Source: Cryptomeria japonica
Lineage: Eukaryota > Streptophyta > Pinopsida > Cupressales > Cupressaceae
Assembly (NCBI RefSeq): GCF_030272615.1
Contig: NC_081405.1
Span: forward strand, 604,732,177-604,796,176
Reading direction: 5' to 3'
Length of the DNA: 64,000 nt
Both the position numbers and the translations under genes were made by a program. Of this stretch, positions 1 to 10,421 are shown piece after piece. How positions within the stretch are numbered: the first letter of the stretch is position 1; every line of letters begins with the position of its first letter. The notes under the pieces were generated by a model. It was not told the origin of the DNA, searched no databases, and saw nothing but the letters and a program-made list of their open reading frames with translations.

Positions 1-593
1 TGAAGGGTTTTCATCCCTTTCTCACTCATGTGCCCAAGCCTATGGTGCCACATTATCGAATCTGTTCTTGCAACATTTATTGTTGTTGTCCCCGCAGTAA
101 CTTTATCTGTAGCAGCTAGGGTAGAGTAAGTGTTACCTGTACACAGATATAATGTGCCTACCTTTGCACCTTTAGCTATTACTAATGATCCTTTAGCAAC
201 CTTCCACATACTGTCTGAGAGGGTAACTATGCAACCTTCACTACCTAGTTGCCCTGTAGAAATTAAATTTCTTCTTAAATTAGGAACATGTCTTACCTCC
301 TGCAGAAACCAGTCATTTCCATTCTGCAACTTGATCTTTATCTTTCCTTTTCCAACAATTTGACAGGGCTCATCATCACTCAAATATACTTGTCCAAAAT
401 CACCTTGAACATAATCTAGAAAATATTTTCTATGGGGTGTAGCATAAAATGAAGCCCTAGAATCTATTACCCAGGAATCATTAACATTATCCAAACATAA
501 GATTAAAGCATCTTGTAAAGTATTACTTGCAATATTAGCTTCCTTACTGTCATTTTCATTTTTGTCTCCTTCTTTATTTTTCTGAGACCAACA
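1..593 (-). pseudogene. J pol fragment: protease and pre-integrase box
   Basis: Translated on the minus strand, this stretch continues the gag frame through a retropepsin-like segment and ends at the left edge in the GAG-pre-integrase box (W-H-H-R-L-G-H-M-S), which precedes integrase in copia polyproteins. The protease active site should read D-S-G-A-S-F-H but reads D-S-R-A-S-F-Y, so the catalytic glycine is lost. The frame is otherwise open for about 190 codons. A plus-strand ORF at 130-363 is the shadow of this segment. Role in the family: processing the polyprotein and preparing integration. Confidence 0.7.
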
Positions 594-1286
594 GTCTTTC
601 TTTAGATGACCAGGCTTTCCGCAGTATCAACAATCTTTCTTTCCTCTAGATTGAGAGCGTCCTTTCTTTGACTTCCCTCATGACTTCTCATTCCTAGGGC
701 CTTTTCCTCTTTCCTTTGATCTTCCTCTGTTCTCCACATTTAAAACACTACCCGATGATGTTGGAGTCTCACCTGCGCTTTTCCTTCGCATTTCCTCTCT
801 TAGGATAACACCAACAATATCATCAAATACCAAAGTATTTTTACCAAAGACAGAGTTACTTACAGCCATAACCAAGCTATTCCAGCTTTCTAGCAAAGAA
901 CATAAAATCAATAGAGCCCTAACCTCTTTTGCAAAAGTAATTTTTACCGAAGACAATTGACTGGTAATTGTATTAAATTCATTTAAGTGCTCTGCTACAG
1001 ATCCTCCCTCACTCATTTTCAAATTAAGCAGACGCTTCATAAGAAATACCTTATTCGAAGCCGAGGGTTTCTCATACAACTTAGCCAATGTCGCCATCAA
1101 ATCTACAGTCATTTTTGCTTCTGTTATATTGAATGCTATAGACGGTGCAAGGCACAATCGAATGGATCTCAGTGCTTTTCTATCTAAAATGTCCCACTCT
1201 TCATCTGACATTGTGATCGCTTTCTTTGCCTTTCCTTCCAATGGCCGCCACAAATCCTTTTGATACAGGTAATCCTCCATCTGCAT
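594..1286 (-). pseudogene. J gag (UBN2-type copia gag)
   Basis: The open frame 1286-678 gives 202 residues of copia gag: a W-x-P-L-E-G-K region, then the helical S-x-x-V-A-E-H-L-N-E-F block typical of UBN2 gag proteins, then a basic K/R/S tail. After a stop at 678 the frame continues to the zinc knuckle, whose second half C-G-K-P-G-H-L-K-K-D-C is clear at about 597-629. A further stop lies inside its CX2C pair. The first Met is internal to the normal gag start; about 100 bp nearer the LTR also reads as gag-like. It would package element RNA, but two stops remove the nucleocapsid part. Confidence 0.75.
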
Positions 1287-1392
1287 TTTCCATAATTGAT
1301 AATTCTAGCCGTTAAACTTTTCAACCTCGAATTTGGAATCCTCCATTGCTCCCACTCAAATCTGAAAGTCCTGCCAATTTACAGAAAACCTC

Positions 1393-1404
1393 GCTCTGAT
1401 ACCA
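1393..1404 (-). other. Primer binding site of J (tRNA-iMet)
   Basis: The minus strand reads TGGTATCAGAGC, complementary to the 3' end of plant initiator tRNA-Met, two bases after the LTR end. This is the standard copia priming site and fixes both orientation and the LTR border. Confidence 0.9.
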
Positions 1405-1406
1405 AT

Positions 1407-1869
1407 TGTTAGGGTTTCAAGCAGATCCGAAGCAAATATGAACTAACAATTATATGCAGATTTAAATACAAAAGATAAAGAAATAAAACATGACACATAT
1501 AACACAAAGATTTAACGTGGTTCACCTAGAATGGGTTACGTCCACCATACACAACCGTCCAATCTTTCTTATTATCCAGCAAAAATAGTACATCAACCTT
1601 ACAATGCCTTAAGCATCCTAGCCGCTTATAACATGCATTTTTAGGGCAACAAACAAAGTCGGCCTTTTTAGGGTTTTATTACAATGTCGGTTTTCATGAA
1701 CGAAAAACGGCAATTTTTTTTTTCTCGGGGGCTCCTGCCCTTGAACTCCTGCTTTTGTCGGGGGCTGCCACCCCCGAACCCCTACTCAGGGCCCGACCTG
1801 ACCCCGAACCCCGACGATGATACGTGCTGAGTGTACAGCACTTTGCTGATCAGTCGCCACATTTCGACA
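1407..1869 (-). repeat. J 5' LTR
   Basis: 463 bp bounded on the plus strand by TGTTAGGG and TTTCGACA, so both strands start TGT and end ACA. The inner end abuts the primer binding site. It contains the copia LTR phrase TTAACGTGGTTCACC at about 1511. A strikingly GC-rich block lies at 1722-1815, with a hairpin at 1758-1777. The flank after 1869 is CCCTC; the matching target duplication would be outside the window. Confidence 0.75.
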
Positions 1870-2088
1870 CCCTCAATATAGTGTCCTGATTACCTTTAAC
1901 TATTTTCTGCCAAAGCTTTGGCTTGCTTCTGAACTCTTTGCATGTATTTGGTTTCGTTTGAATCAAACCCCCCACATTTCAAGCACATAGAGCTTTGGAG
2001 AATAAACCAGGTATGATATGAAAAACCCAACTATTTTGAAATAACAACACTTTCAAAAAAGGACAATGACACTAATTTTTGTGAGAAG
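1870..2088. other. Unassigned spacer
   Basis: Between the J LTR and the start of the 2OGD-array repeat I see no gene, RNA or repeat with a relative elsewhere in the window. Confidence 0.4.
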
Positions 2089-3150
2089 GATAATAATATT
2101 GTTGTTTGCCTTTTATAAATGGAGAAGAAAATAGCTAAAAAATAAATATTGAATTGATTTAGATGAGGTGATAGGAAGGTTGGTAGTGCTCCCGCTCTTA
2201 AGAGAAGGTGGTTCTATCTTAAAAAATGATTTTTATAAATAAAGATGAAGAAAACTAACAAAATCAAATCATACCATTTAAATGAACCATGACATCTAGA
2301 GAGAGTCACCCATGATATAGTTAATTGTCTCATGGGTTGAAAAGAAAAATAAAACAAAAACTATTATTTAGTCAATTGATTTTTTCATTAAAACAATATT
2401 TTAAAATAGTAAGTATTTAAATTTTAGCTCTTTAGTAATAAGAAAATCAATTTGAATTTATGAATCCTCACACTTTCTTAAAGTATTATTTATTATTGTA
2501 GTTATAAAAATGGTAGTATCGAATAATTCATTATAATTTTTTTAAAGTATACTGTAGGGATAAAACATGTCACATCAATATATTAAATAAGGAAATCAAT
2601 AAAACTATAATTTTTAGATAAAGGAGTTAATTCTAAAAACATTACTAAAATTAACAAATGTATAGTTAAAACAAAGATAGATATTGGAATAAATTTTTAA
2701 TTGGAGTCCAAGATAGGGAGGTTGATTTAACTATCACAAAAGATATATACTTGAAATTTGACACTGAATTGAAAAAGATAAAGTTGAGACTAATGCACTT
2801 TGATAAAACTAAAATTGTATAGAGATAGGTCAAGGTTGTGAGGGCAACCTTGATCTTCTAGATAGCCCTACCCTTGAATTTTTAGAGGGTGTTCTTAACC
2901 TTTCAATGATGTCTTGATACCCAAATCTTCAAAACTTCAATATTTATATAAAAAAATAATATTTACTTTTGTTTAGACCTATAAATAGAAGATTTGGTTG
3001 TTTTAAGGAACATCATATTGATTTGTTATGGAAATGTTGAATCATTGAGACTTCCTTGATTACAATCAAAACCATTGATTGAATCAATTATTTTTGTAAT
3101 AAAATAAAAATATACACTAAGCATTCTATACAATGGATATGTAAGTAGTT
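2089..3150 (+). repeat. 2OGD unit 1 upstream region (paralogous repeat)
   Basis: AT-rich non-coding DNA. From 2318 it is nearly identical by eye to 13926-14746, and over its whole length it is recognisably related to about 21400-22463, which lies directly upstream of the intact dioxygenase gene. It is the 5' flank of a dioxygenase unit that was duplicated. It ends in the LINE target sequence at 3136-3150. Confidence 0.8.
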
Positions 3151-4460
3151 TTTGATTAGGGTAAAAACAGGTTTTGAAGGGACCCAAAACCCTTTACAAA
3201 CAAATTTTGAGAGGATCTAAAACCCTCAAATAGAAAGTTGTTTGACCAAAAGGAACAAGAAAGCACCAGACAACCATGGGTTAAAAGGACACCCATAACA
3301 AAAAACATGGGTTTTAAAAAAATAGGCCCTCACAACCTAAAACAAAGTTGCAAAAAGAACAACCAACAACCAACCTAAAACCATCCCCCACCCAAGAACC
3401 ATCAAGATTTACATTTAGAATTGCTCTTATGGGATCAAAGAGTCATGTCAAAATAAGGCTTAGAGAACTTAGCTTTCTTGCCCTTAACAAAAATCCATTC
3501 CTCTTCCACTTGCGCTACCTTAACATGCCAGTCCAACGCACCAAAATCTTGAGAATGAATATCAACAGCCACTGTCTCAGCCTCACCAGAACCAATGGAC
3601 GAAAAAGGAAAAACCCCAACATCACTAGTCTGCCTCATTCCGACAGACACATCTGCACTAGAACCAGCAGGCGGTAAAACCCTAGCATCAACAGGCGACG
3701 AAACAAGCAAGGCCAAATTAGAAGAGTCAATAGATTTGGAATTTTCAAGAGAGCCAACAGGAATGATAGTCAATTTGATATCACCTGAAGAAGCTTCTTG
3801 AGTCCCATTCACTTGGGAAACATCAGGAGACACTTGCACAGTTTCAGCAGCCTCACCAAGAGAGACAAGCAGAGGGGATGCCCCAAGATCCTATGGTTCC
3901 AAAGCAACCACATCAGAAAAACTCCTAGGTTGATCGGATATCTTCGAAATCGTATAATGTTGTACAAAAGTGCCTTTCCATCATGTGGCCTTAGTTGCCC
4001 TTTTCTCAAAACCGTAATGCTCAACTGCATGCCCAGTTTTAAACATCTTCTACAACGAAAGGGAATCCCTTCATAGTCCAAAGATTGGACCCAAGAACCC
4101 TTTGAAGATTTAAGTAAAATTTCAGCAGGCAACCCATTTGAAATATCCAGATCAACAAGTACGCATGCACAGGTGGAGTGGAAAATATCAGAGGATTCAA
4201 CATCCACCATAAAAAATCACCAAGGGAATCTCCTGCTTCCTCTAAAAGGGAATCATTCCATAAATGAAGTGGGAGCTTGGGAAGTCGAACCTTGGTCAAA
4301 ATCTTATTTAACATTTCAGTAGAAGGGTTAAAATAAGAGTGCCAAGGCTCAATCATCAACAAAAATTTATCCTCCTAGCTAAAAAAATGATCACATAAAA
4401 TTTTGTTTCTATCCTAAGCATTATCAAACTTTGCAATGAAAAACCCCTTAGCCATGGGGA
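3151..4460 (-). mobile_element. LINE-derived ORF1-only retroposon, copy in unit 1
   Basis: Minus-strand relative of the complete copy at 14747-16589, sharing its 3' end and the same upstream flank. Unit 1 therefore inherited the insertion by duplication rather than by a second transposition. The copy lacks its 5' part: at about 4460 the sequence passes directly into exon 2 of the dioxygenase pseudogene, so a deletion removed the LINE 5' end, the promoter, exon 1 and most of exon 2. Confidence 0.75.
3435..4362 (-). pseudogene. LINE ORF1 remnant (DUF4283 / CCHC knuckle)
   Basis: Three overlapping minus-strand frames (4362-4039, 4210-3809, 3839-3435) together cover the ORF1 protein seen better at 15031-16552. 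They show the RLPKLPLHLWN block of the DUF4283-type RNA-binding region and the start of a zinc knuckle (C-R-R-C). The knuckle His and last Cys are shifted out of frame. Frameshifts separate all three pieces. Plant L1-type ORF1 proteins bind element RNA; this copy cannot make one. Confidence 0.7.
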
Positions 4461-4462
4461 AA

Positions 4463-5432
4463 TACTGTATCAAGATGATATTGGAGGTCTCCAGATTCAA
4501 AATAAGCAAGGAAAATGGATGGATAGTAAGCCTTTGCCTGGATCTTTTGTTTTTAATGTCGGTGACATTTTATAGGTAGATATTCTACACATGCCTCATG
4601 TTTTAAAGTCAATTACATATACTCCTATAAACTCAGATAGCCCTCTTAAGAGAAGAGTTCATATCATTTTTTTTTTAATATGAATATTTTGAACATTGAA
4701 TCAAAGCAAGAGTACAAAGAATAACAACTATCATCACTAGCTGAAGGAGAATACATCACAATCTAAAAAGATTGCATTATGTCATCAAAGAACAATAGTA
4801 ACAGCAACAAAACATTCATTTATTGCTAACAAGTTGTTTTAAATTTAATAACATGTAAACGATTTAGATACCAATTTGAACAATATGTATGCTTTAGTTG
4901 ATGCTCAAATTGTTTACACATTTACTTTATAACAACATATTTGCAATAAAATGGTATATAGTGAATATGTTCATAATATAAAACAATTTTTTTTATAGTA
5001 ATTACTGATCTATATAAAAGGATATATAATAAGTATAGATAACAAAATCTTTGTATTATATTTTTTAAAACATATATTAGTGTAATTGAAGATTCAATTT
5101 AATTAGATCACATAGTAGTATGGATTAAAAATTAATATACTATTAAAATTTTAAAGTGACATCATGTTTGGTGCAAATTGTTGTAGATGTGGAGTAATGG
5201 GAGATATCACAGCGCTGAACATCGTGTAGTGTATGGAAAGTCAAATAGAAACAGGCAGTCAATGGCTTTTTTTTTGGCTTTACCAAATGAGTTTGAAATT
5301 AGATGCCCAAAAGAGACAATTGACGAAGAGCACCCACAACTATATAAAGTAGTTACAAAGGGAGATACCATGGCATATTTCAAGAAAGTAGGACCAAATA
5401 TGGCTACTCCCCTACACTTTAGATTGCAATAG
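4463..5432 (+). pseudogene. 2OGD pseudogene, unit 1 (exon 2 end, intron, exon 3)
   Basis: Exon 2 remnant 4463-4575, intron 4576-5186 and exon 3 5187-5432. They match the intact gene at 23015-25993 in sequence, phase and splice sites. The exon 2 remnant starts after the His-x-Asp iron motif and its last codon, CAG in the intact gene, is TAG here. Exon 3 is still fully open (81 codons) and keeps the distal iron His and an R-x-S 2-oxoglutarate motif (R-Q-S). Exon 1 and most of exon 2 were lost in the deletion that joins it to the LINE. Its intron is about 1.3 kb shorter than that of the intact gene and is probably closer to the ancestral length. Confidence 0.9.
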
Positions 5433-6014
5433 CATGAATAATTAAATTTAAATAAAATGGTTTCATTGAATGTATTATTCTGAAGTTTGTATAAGGATGC
5501 TGTTTGATATATGAGCATAGCAAATGTAATTTGATCTCAACTGGTTTGTCAAGTATGTTTTCTATTACTTATAAAATAATAAATTGAATAATCTCATAAA
5601 TAAATATAACATAGATCTTTTCTTATGATCACAAAAAATGTGGATAGCTAATTACATTTGTAAGAGATCAAGCCAATGAAGATCAATTTTGGAAGAGATG
5701 AAGCTAATAAAGAAAAATCTTATAAATTGTTTGGTAAAAAATAATGATGTATTGCATGATAAAATTACCACAATTTGACCACAAAGTCGAATTAAGTTGT
5801 AGCCCAACTCAAGAGAATAGTTAAAAGTACACATATTATATAATTTTGTAGGAATTTAGAAAACAAGGGAAATAAAACTGTTAATTGGGATCCTATGAAT
5901 CTTATATATCTTTTCTATGGTAAAACATATTTTTCCCACAAAATAATCTTTCTATGGACAAGCATTGACAAGATAAAATAAAAATATATGAAAAAGGATA
6001 ATAATATTGTTGTT
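5433..6014 (+). repeat. 2OGD inter-unit spacer after unit 1
   Basis: Non-coding DNA starting at the exon 3 stop. It is related to 19478-19543 plus 20365-21420 and to 25994-26300, i.e. to the sequence that follows every exon 3 copy. This shared spacer shows the units were head-to-tail tandem duplicates. It is broken at about 6015 by a retroposon. Confidence 0.75.
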
Positions 6015-6540
6015 CTGATTAATAAAAAGTGGGATGGGCCTGTACCTTTACATATCCAATAAAAATCACCACATAGGGTGCATGATAAGTGCACACCTAG
6101 AAAAAAGAGTCCAAACATAAAAAACAACAAAAGACCACTAAACACAAAACGGACCAGAGACAAAACCAATAACATAAACTAGTAACTACCCAGAACTACA
6201 CCAGAACCAACCAACCGCCATAGACATAAAGAGATGGCCTAGTGGTCGATGACATTACTTTCTTGTCAATCCTTACATAAACTAAGGAATTTATTAAAAA
6301 AAGAAATTCTTTTGTTGGAATCACTAGATGAGATTGGGGTACCCGAATCAAAAGTATCTTTAACCATAGACACAAGGGGCTCCATAGAAACAAAAGGGGA
6401 AAGAGAAGTCTTTTCTATTTGGATTTCCTATGGTCGATCTCCTCCTATATATCCTTTAGAGAGGCTAAATTTTTGAGGACCATCTCCTAGCTTCGATTGT
6501 ACATTTCCTCAAATTTTCCTTTCAGGACCTCATTTTCTTT

Positions 6541-6753
6541 TTAATCCAAAACAATCCTATCCTTGTTCTTATGCAATACCTTTTTTGAGAGCTCCTTTAT
6601 CTTCTCTTCCACCTTCTCCCAATTTTCTAGTTTCTCATCCATATTGCTCACCACTTTCCAAACACATTCATCTTGGATGTCCATGACCCATTTGTCTGCT
6701 CTAACCCTTGCCTCCACCACAACCTCAAGTTTGTTTATTTTCTTGATGACCAC
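6541..6753 (-). pseudogene. X coiled-coil protein, C-terminal piece
   Basis: 70 codons, predicted by eye to be a charged helix or coiled coil (K-I-N-K-L-E-V-V-V-E-A-R, then E-K-L-E-N-W-E-K-V-E-E-K-I). It is related to the frame in X copy 2. It is separated by stops from the upstream frame 7170-6808, with which it was probably once continuous. I recognise no named domain; an ORF1-like nucleic-acid-binding protein of a retroposon is the most plausible role (inference). Confidence 0.4.
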
Positions 6754-6807
6754 ATCAAACTATGAAAGAATCTATTTGATAATCAATTCTTTCTATTCCA
6801 CATTCTC

Positions 6808-7170
6808 TTATAGCTTTAAGATAGTGGTCTTCAAATTTTTGGGGCTCTTTTGATGGTCAGGAATCTCTAGGTTAGGAGGAATAGGGCTCTTTTCATGGGC
6901 AACCTCCTTAGAAGCCTTCGAGGACCAATCAAATTCTGAATCATGGGAATTTGAACCCTCCATCTCCTTCTCATCACTTAACTCTAGCACCTCCACCTTC
7001 TTAGGAGGTGGAGTAGAGGGCTTTTGCTTCGCTTCTCTTAAGGGATTAAAATGGGTGGGGATGAGATTTGGTTTAGAAAAGGAACTCATAGAGGTATTTT
7101 TAGCCACGGGGGCTGATGCAGACTTGGTAGAGGTATGGTGGTATAAGAAAATGCCCAAATAGGTATACAT
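6808..7170 (-). pseudogene. X protein, N-terminal piece
   Basis: 120 codons rich in Ser, Pro, Lys and Glu, with no recognisable fold. A run of Pro (about residues 53-56) and an acidic E-L-S-D-E-K-E-M-E stretch are visible. It lies just upstream of the coiled-coil piece on the same strand. The first Met may not be the true start. Function unknown. Confidence 0.35.
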
Positions 7171-9174
7171 GACTTTGTAAAATATAAGGGAAATACAAGG
7201 TAGGAATGATAGATCCCCTTAAGCCTACAAACACCCTAAATGGCTCAAATGCACCAAATATGGATCAAGAATTCACCTAAGGAAAATGATGACTTAGAAT
7301 ATGTTCTTAGGTCTAATATAAAAGGATTCAATTGGTTTTAGTCTTCTATTCAATACCCAAATGCTCAAACTCCAAATTTGCTCCTTCTAGGCCTAGAATC
7401 CCAACTAGTGCAACAAGGAGAGAAATTTAATGATAACTCCAAAACCTTCAAAAACAATAGACAAATAAAATACATATTTGGATACCCTTTTGTCTCCTCT
7501 ATAACATATCCAAAGGTTTTAATATGTTGTTTTGGAAAATATATGCCGTCCTTACAACATGCCTTGTTTTTTTAGCACTAAAAAGGGTGGTTTTACAAAG
7601 CAACTACAAGAAATATTATTGCTGGGTACTTATAACCTCAAAAAAGTCTTAGTAAATGATAAATGATGAAGGAATCCACAATCAATTTCAGTTTGTGAGG
7701 CCTCTAATCCCAAAAGCCCCCAATTTTCATCAAAAGCCCTAAAATCAAGGGTTTCTCCAATCTCACACTTCCACACACTTCTAGAATCAATTGGATGTTG
7801 TTTCACCTTTATATAGCCAACATAAAACTATGAAAATCATAAAATATACCCCTCCAATGGGTAGATCTCTCCAACCCTCACCCTACCTAGCCTCTTCACT
7901 AGGCTTTCCAAGCAAACAATGGTGATCACCTTATCAAAACCTTGTTATCTGCAAATATGATAGTTAAATCATAATGTACATGTCAAAAAGAGATCATTCC
8001 ATGAGAAACAAAAATCAAACATTCATGGAATGACCCTCCATGGTTAGAAACTTGTCAGAAATTGTTAAGAAACAAGTCTAAATTGCTGCAATAATGAATG
8101 TACAGTCAAAAAGCTGGTTGAACAACGACCCTAAAGAATTCAAAGATGTGTAATATTCCTAGGATGATACTTAGGAATGATATACCATAAATACCAAGCA
8201 AAGGAAGTCTCACAAAATCATAAAATAGCAGAAAAATGGCTTGAAAACTGAATTTTATTCAACCTTCTCTTGCAATCCCTACACCCTAGGTCTTGTCTGT
8301 CCGTACCAAGAATTAAAAAGCATTAAAATAACTCCCCCAAGGTTGTTCAACCACTTATTGGTTGGTTACAATATTTATTTTGCATAAAAAAGCCACTAAT
8401 CTAAGTTTCCCACCTAATTCCTTATAGATGTTGAAATTCAAATATTTGAATTTTCAACTTTTAGAAAATGTATTACAAACTGAAAACCAACATTATTAAT
8501 GATGGATTTTCATCCCATATGGCATATTTAACCATCCTAAACCTTCCTAAATCCTTTATTGGGTGTTTTGAACAAATTTATATTTTTTGACAATAAATGA
8601 CAATTTTTCAAGATAAAATGACAATATTTTACAATTTTGTTTTTCAAAAGCCATTATTGGCCTTAACAACTCATAGTTGATCATGTTGAAATTAATTGAT
8701 GAATTAAACTCCTTCTTAGCCTCGGATGTTTGTATGGTCGCCTTTGTTGGTCTTGGTGCCCTTGCACTAGGGGCCCCAAAAATTTCAATCACCAATTTTG
8801 GGTTTGACAAAGGATTAGGAAGAATTGGCAGGGACCCACTGGGAGGGTAAGGAAAGGTGAAAATTATAAAGCCTAAGAATCAAACCTTGATGAAGGGGCA
8901 ACAAGTTTTTGGTCTACGCCTTAACCATAGATTGGGATAAAGAAGAGAAAACCTTGTAAGCAATATCCATCGCGATACCATACCTTAGGTAGTTTAGCTT
9001 AGGGAAAATTTGGGTGTGAAATATTTTGAAGTGCCTATCCAAAGTAAAATATTTCATTAACAACATGGTTGCATTTTTTTCACTTGTTGGGGAGCTCCGC
9101 CCAATTGTATCCACTTTACGATCTCGACGCTCTTTCACTCACCTTGAATAAATGTTTGAAGTCCTCCTTATAAG
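7171..9174. other. Unassigned, probably repetitive
   Basis: No gene recognised. On the minus strand a good TATA-like stretch (CTATATAAAG, about 7813-7822) is followed leftward by T-rich leader-like DNA that runs toward the X frames, so part of this could be the promoter or 5' end of X or an LTR. Short minus-strand frames at 8556-8810 and 8914-9138 have no recognisable domain. A 29-bp near-palindrome lies at 8430-8458. Confidence 0.35.
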
Positions 9175-10363
9175 TGTTGGCCATTTTGTGGAATTGATTA
9201 TGTGTTGCATTGATGTTTTGTTATTGATGCCAACACTAGCTGTTTGGATGCTTTACTGACACCCTTCTGGTCCTGGTAGGTTGAGTGGTTTCTGGTTAAT
9301 TTGGATCCGACATGATCCGGTAGGCTCCGGTATGATTTGGTTATGGAATTGGCTTGTTCATGATACTCATGCTCATATTCAGTAAGTTGGTTTTGGTTTG
9401 GTGATAGGATGCTATCCTGTTTGCTTAGAAGCTTGGTTTTTGGTTTTGGCGAGGGTTTCACTACCAGAGTTTTTGATGAAGATCTTTGATGAATTGCATA
9501 AATGGTGTTCGTGCAGCTTCTGGTGGAGTTTCAGGATGTTGATGGTGATCATGTTAGAGACTTTGTGGATGGAGATCATTGTTGTAGAATGTGGACCTAT
9601 ACTAGGTCCCGGTTGATCTATCTTATGGACCAACTTTAATGTAACGTGTGGATTGGACCACTCGATGTGTTTCCGAGATGTCTTATGTGTTGGATATTAT
9701 TTGTTTGATCTAAGGCCAAGATGGTTTGTAATTATGTAATTGGTTTATTATTTGGTGGCCGACCTAATTGCTTATGGTCGAGGGTTTGTATATATAGATG
9801 TAAGATCTCATTGTAGATAATATATATGGCTATGGAAAAGGAATGTAAATGTGAAAATAATGTAATATCATTCAGGCAGAGGATTTGGTCGATCATTGGA
9901 GATCAAATTGGGTTTATGTAAGAGGATTTAGTCCTCTGGTATTGAGCTTAACCAGAACTGTACTCAGGCATAGGAGATGCTATCTTTTGCAGTTCAACAC
10001 TTCTCCGGATTGTAGTATGGATTTCTATGTAGTTAGTGAGGCTCCTTTTGTGATGAGTAGTGCACTCTAGGCTGTTGGCCTTCCTGCATGTGTAGGCCCC
10101 TCAATTGTAATTCACATACTTACTGTAAAAGTATTATTTGACTGTGGATAGGCTTCCCACTGTGGTTTTTCCCTTTACCGGGTTTTCCATGTATAAATCT
10201 TGGTGTCATATGGATGGTATTTATTCTGTGATTATTGTTTATGCTTAATTGGTTTAACTGCTATTCTGGTATTAATGTTTTGGGTTTCGAAAGGTTTCGG
10301 TAACTATGACAACTAATTCACCCCCCCTCTTAGTTATCTTTTGGCTATTTGAACTGTCTAACA
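9175..10363 (+). repeat. B 5' LTR
   Basis: About 1.19 kb, from TGTTGGCC to GTCTAACA, ending two bases before the primer site. The start is chosen by likeness to the F LTR start (TGTTGGCA) and equal length, so it is less certain than the end. It contains the motif CCCACTGTGGTTTTTCCC at about 10158 and a C-run followed by TCTTAG at 10321-10333; both recur in the other copia LTRs here. Confidence 0.65.
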
Positions 10364-10365
10364 AA

Positions 10366-10377
10366 TGGTATCAGAGC
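10366..10377 (+). other. Primer binding site of B (tRNA-iMet)
   Basis: TGGTATCAGAGC, the copia initiator-tRNA primer site, two bases after the LTR. Confidence 0.9.
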
Positions 10378-10421
10378 TTTGGTCCTCTCTACAGAAAGCT
10401 TAGTCGCTTGAGGAAGATCCT

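Larger units (their letters stand above)
1..1869 (-). mobile_element. Ty1/copia element J (TNT1-like), 5' part only
   Basis: Minus-strand copia element that runs off the left edge. Reading leftward it has a 5' LTR (1869-1407), a tRNA-iMet primer binding site, gag, zinc knuckle, aspartic protease and the GAG-pre-integrase box. The rest of integrase, RT, RNase H and the 3' LTR lie outside the window. The gag and protease wording is like the TNT1-94 lineage and like element D at 43.2 kb. In-frame stops and a changed protease active site make this copy non-autonomous. Confidence 0.85.
6015..7170 (-). mobile_element. Coiled-coil retroposon X, copy 1
   Basis: Minus-strand unit whose 3' end abuts the dioxygenase spacer at 6015-6017. 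Frames 7170-6808 and 6753-6541 encode a Pro/Ser/Lys-rich segment followed by a long helical, charged segment. The second piece aligns with the protein of 20399-20181: both have an L-E-x-x-x-E-A-x-x-x-x-x-x-W core, an acidic tail ending V/I-W, and a later K-x-x-x-W block. A T-rich tail of about 450 bp follows. No reverse transcriptase is present. The 5' limit is uncertain; 7170 is only the last frame seen. Confidence 0.55.

Noticed and set aside
9398..9633. ORFs on both strands at 9398-9633
   Set aside because: They lie in the B 5' LTR and show no domain.
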